In this document: in pieces, positions 4,870 to 5,698 of the stretch
Position numbering within the stretch: the first letter of the stretch is position 1
Layout of the letters: every line of letters begins with the position of its first letter
Assembly (NCBI GenBank): GCA_030040475.1
Contig: JASHTQ010000408.1
Span: forward strand, 1-5,698
DNA: 5,698 bases
From: Streptosporangiaceae bacterium
GTDB taxonomy: Bacteria; Actinomycetota; Actinomycetes; Streptosporangiales; Streptosporangiaceae
Direction of reading: 5' to 3'
Position numbers and translations under genes: made by a program
Notes under the pieces: generated by a model
Databases searched by the model: none
Told to the model about the DNA's origin: nothing
The model's input: only the letters and a program-made list of their open reading frames with translations

Positions 4870-5698
4870 CGTGCTGGCGGTACATATCCGCGACGCGGAA
4901 GGCCAGGTCGAGGGACTGGCTGCGGTTGAGCCTCGGGTCGCACGCGGTCTCGTACCGCTCCCGCAGGTCGCTTTCCGCGACGTGATGGCCCCCGCCGACG
5001 CACTCGGTGACGTCGTCGCCGGTGAACTCGATGTGGATGCCGCCCGGGTTGGTACCGAGCGAGCGGTGTACCTCGAAGAAGCCGGCCACCTCGTCGAGCA
5101 CGTCGTCGAAGTACCGGGTCTTGTGCCCGGTCGCCGCCTCGACCGTGTTGCCGTGCATCGGGTCGCACACCCACACGACCTCGGCGCCGCTCGCCGTGAC
5201 CTTCTGCACCAGCGGCGGCAGCGCGTCGCGAATCCGCCTGGCGCCCATCCGGGTGGTCAGCGTGAGCCTGCCGGGCTCGCGGTCGGGGTCCAGGGCCGCG
5301 ATCAGCGTCAGCACGTCCGCCACGCCGGTCGCCGGGCCGATCTTGACCGCGACAGGGTTGGCGATCTGGCGCGCGAACTCGATGTGGGCGCCGCCGGGAT
5401 CACGGGTGCGCTCGCCGATCCACAGCAGGTGCGCCGACAGGTCGTAGGCACGCCCGCTGCGCGAGTCGGTCCTGGTCAGCGCCCGCTCGTAGTCAAGGAG
5501 CAGGGCCTCGTGGCTGGAGTAGAACTCGACCGCGCGGAACTCCTCTGGATCGGCGCCGCAGGCGTGCATGAACGCGATCGCCCGGTCGATCTCGCCCGCC
5601 AGCCGCTCGTAGCGCTGCCCGGCCGGGCTGCCGGCCACGAAGTCCTGGTTCCAGGCGTGCACCTGGCGCAGGTCGGCGTACCCGCCGCTGGCGAAGGC
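4841..5698 (-). CDS. aroG: Class II 3-deoxy-D-arabino-heptulosonate 7-phosphate (DAHP) synthase, C-terminal part
   Basis: The frame is open to the right edge (FASGGYADLRQVHAWNQDF), so about 285 C-terminal residues of an enzyme of some 450-470 are present. It condenses phosphoenolpyruvate and erythrose 4-phosphate, the committed step of aromatic amino-acid synthesis, in the cytosol. Counted from the GTG codon at 5662 (internal, not the start), metal ligands are His170 in DPMHGNT, Glu212 in HIEFTG and Asp242 in ACDPRLN. The 42 and 30 residue spacings equal His369/Glu411/Asp441 of the M. tuberculosis enzyme. Trp81, Glu84, Arg85, Lys107 and Arg138 fall on its substrate-binding Trp280, Glu283, Arg284, Lys306 and Arg337 (numbers from memory). 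The metal cysteine and any regulatory N-terminal extension lie outside. Naming varies (aroF, aroG, aroH) among actinobacteria. A secondary-metabolism paralogue cannot be excluded. It converges on the small Cys-rich gene. Confidence 0.93.
   Translation of the reverse strand, partial: AFASGGYADLRQVHAWNQDFVAGSPAGQRYERLAGEIDRAIAFMHACGADPEEFRAVEFYSSHEALLLDYERALTRTDSRSGRAYDLSAHLLWIGERTRDPGGAHIEFARQIANPVAVKIGPATGVADVLTLIAALDPDREPGRLTLTTRMGARRIRDALPPLVQKVTASGAEVVWVCDPMHGNTVEAATGHKTRYFDDVLDEVAGFFEVHRSLGTNPGGIHIEFTGDDVTECVGGGHHVAESDLRERYETACDPRLNRSQSLDLAFRVADMYRQHVTAERPRAW

Noticed and set aside
5007..5447. 146-codon + strand frame opposite DAHP synthase
   Set aside because: Ser/Thr-rich antisense product; the - strand encodes the intact active site.

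Overview
The window is very GC-rich with strong third-position G/C bias. Together with a GTG start, apparently leaderless promoters and the protein families present, this points to a chromosomal region of a high-GC actinobacterium. I see no mobile-element, CRISPR or RNA-gene signature. Coding density is high, and no gene-free stretch exceeds about 120 bases.

Left part (1-1220, + strand): the 3' end of a gamma-butyrobetaine-hydroxylase-like Fe(II)/2-oxoglutarate dioxygenase (tmpA type) is translationally coupled through an ATGA overlap to an HD-domain mixed-valent diiron oxygenase of the PhnZ/TmpB type (tmpB). By family knowledge this pair oxidises (2-trimethylamino)ethylphosphonate (TMAEP) to its 1-hydroxy form. 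It then cleaves the C-P bond to give glycine betaine and phosphate.

Middle (1179-4616): a GntR/HutC-family (UTRA) regulator on the - strand converges on tmpB with a 42-bp tail overlap. It is divergent from an 833-residue multidomain protein on the + strand. That protein joins an N-terminal six-bladed NHL propeller, a transmembrane helix, a short linker, an internal Tat-type signal and a complete phospholipase C/acid-phosphatase-superfamily domain. The 117-bp divergent region holds a near-perfect 18-bp palindrome centred on TGTACA, close to the HutC-type operator consensus. It overlaps the inferred -35 of the fusion gene. Both divergent genes look leaderless.

Right part (4617-5698): after a short spacer with hairpins lies a 52-residue Cys/His-rich protein. 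It converges, with a 29-bp overlap, on the C-terminal 285 residues of a class II DAHP synthase (first step of the shikimate pathway) on the - strand, which runs off the right edge.

A possible link, which is inference only: a surface phospholipase C releasing phosphocholine-like or phosphonocholine head groups, a GntR regulator, and TmpA/TmpB converting TMAEP to betaine and phosphate could form a head-group scavenging module. The standout item is the NHL-TM-Tat-PLC fusion, whose predicted topology implies sequential Sec and Tat export of one polypeptide.
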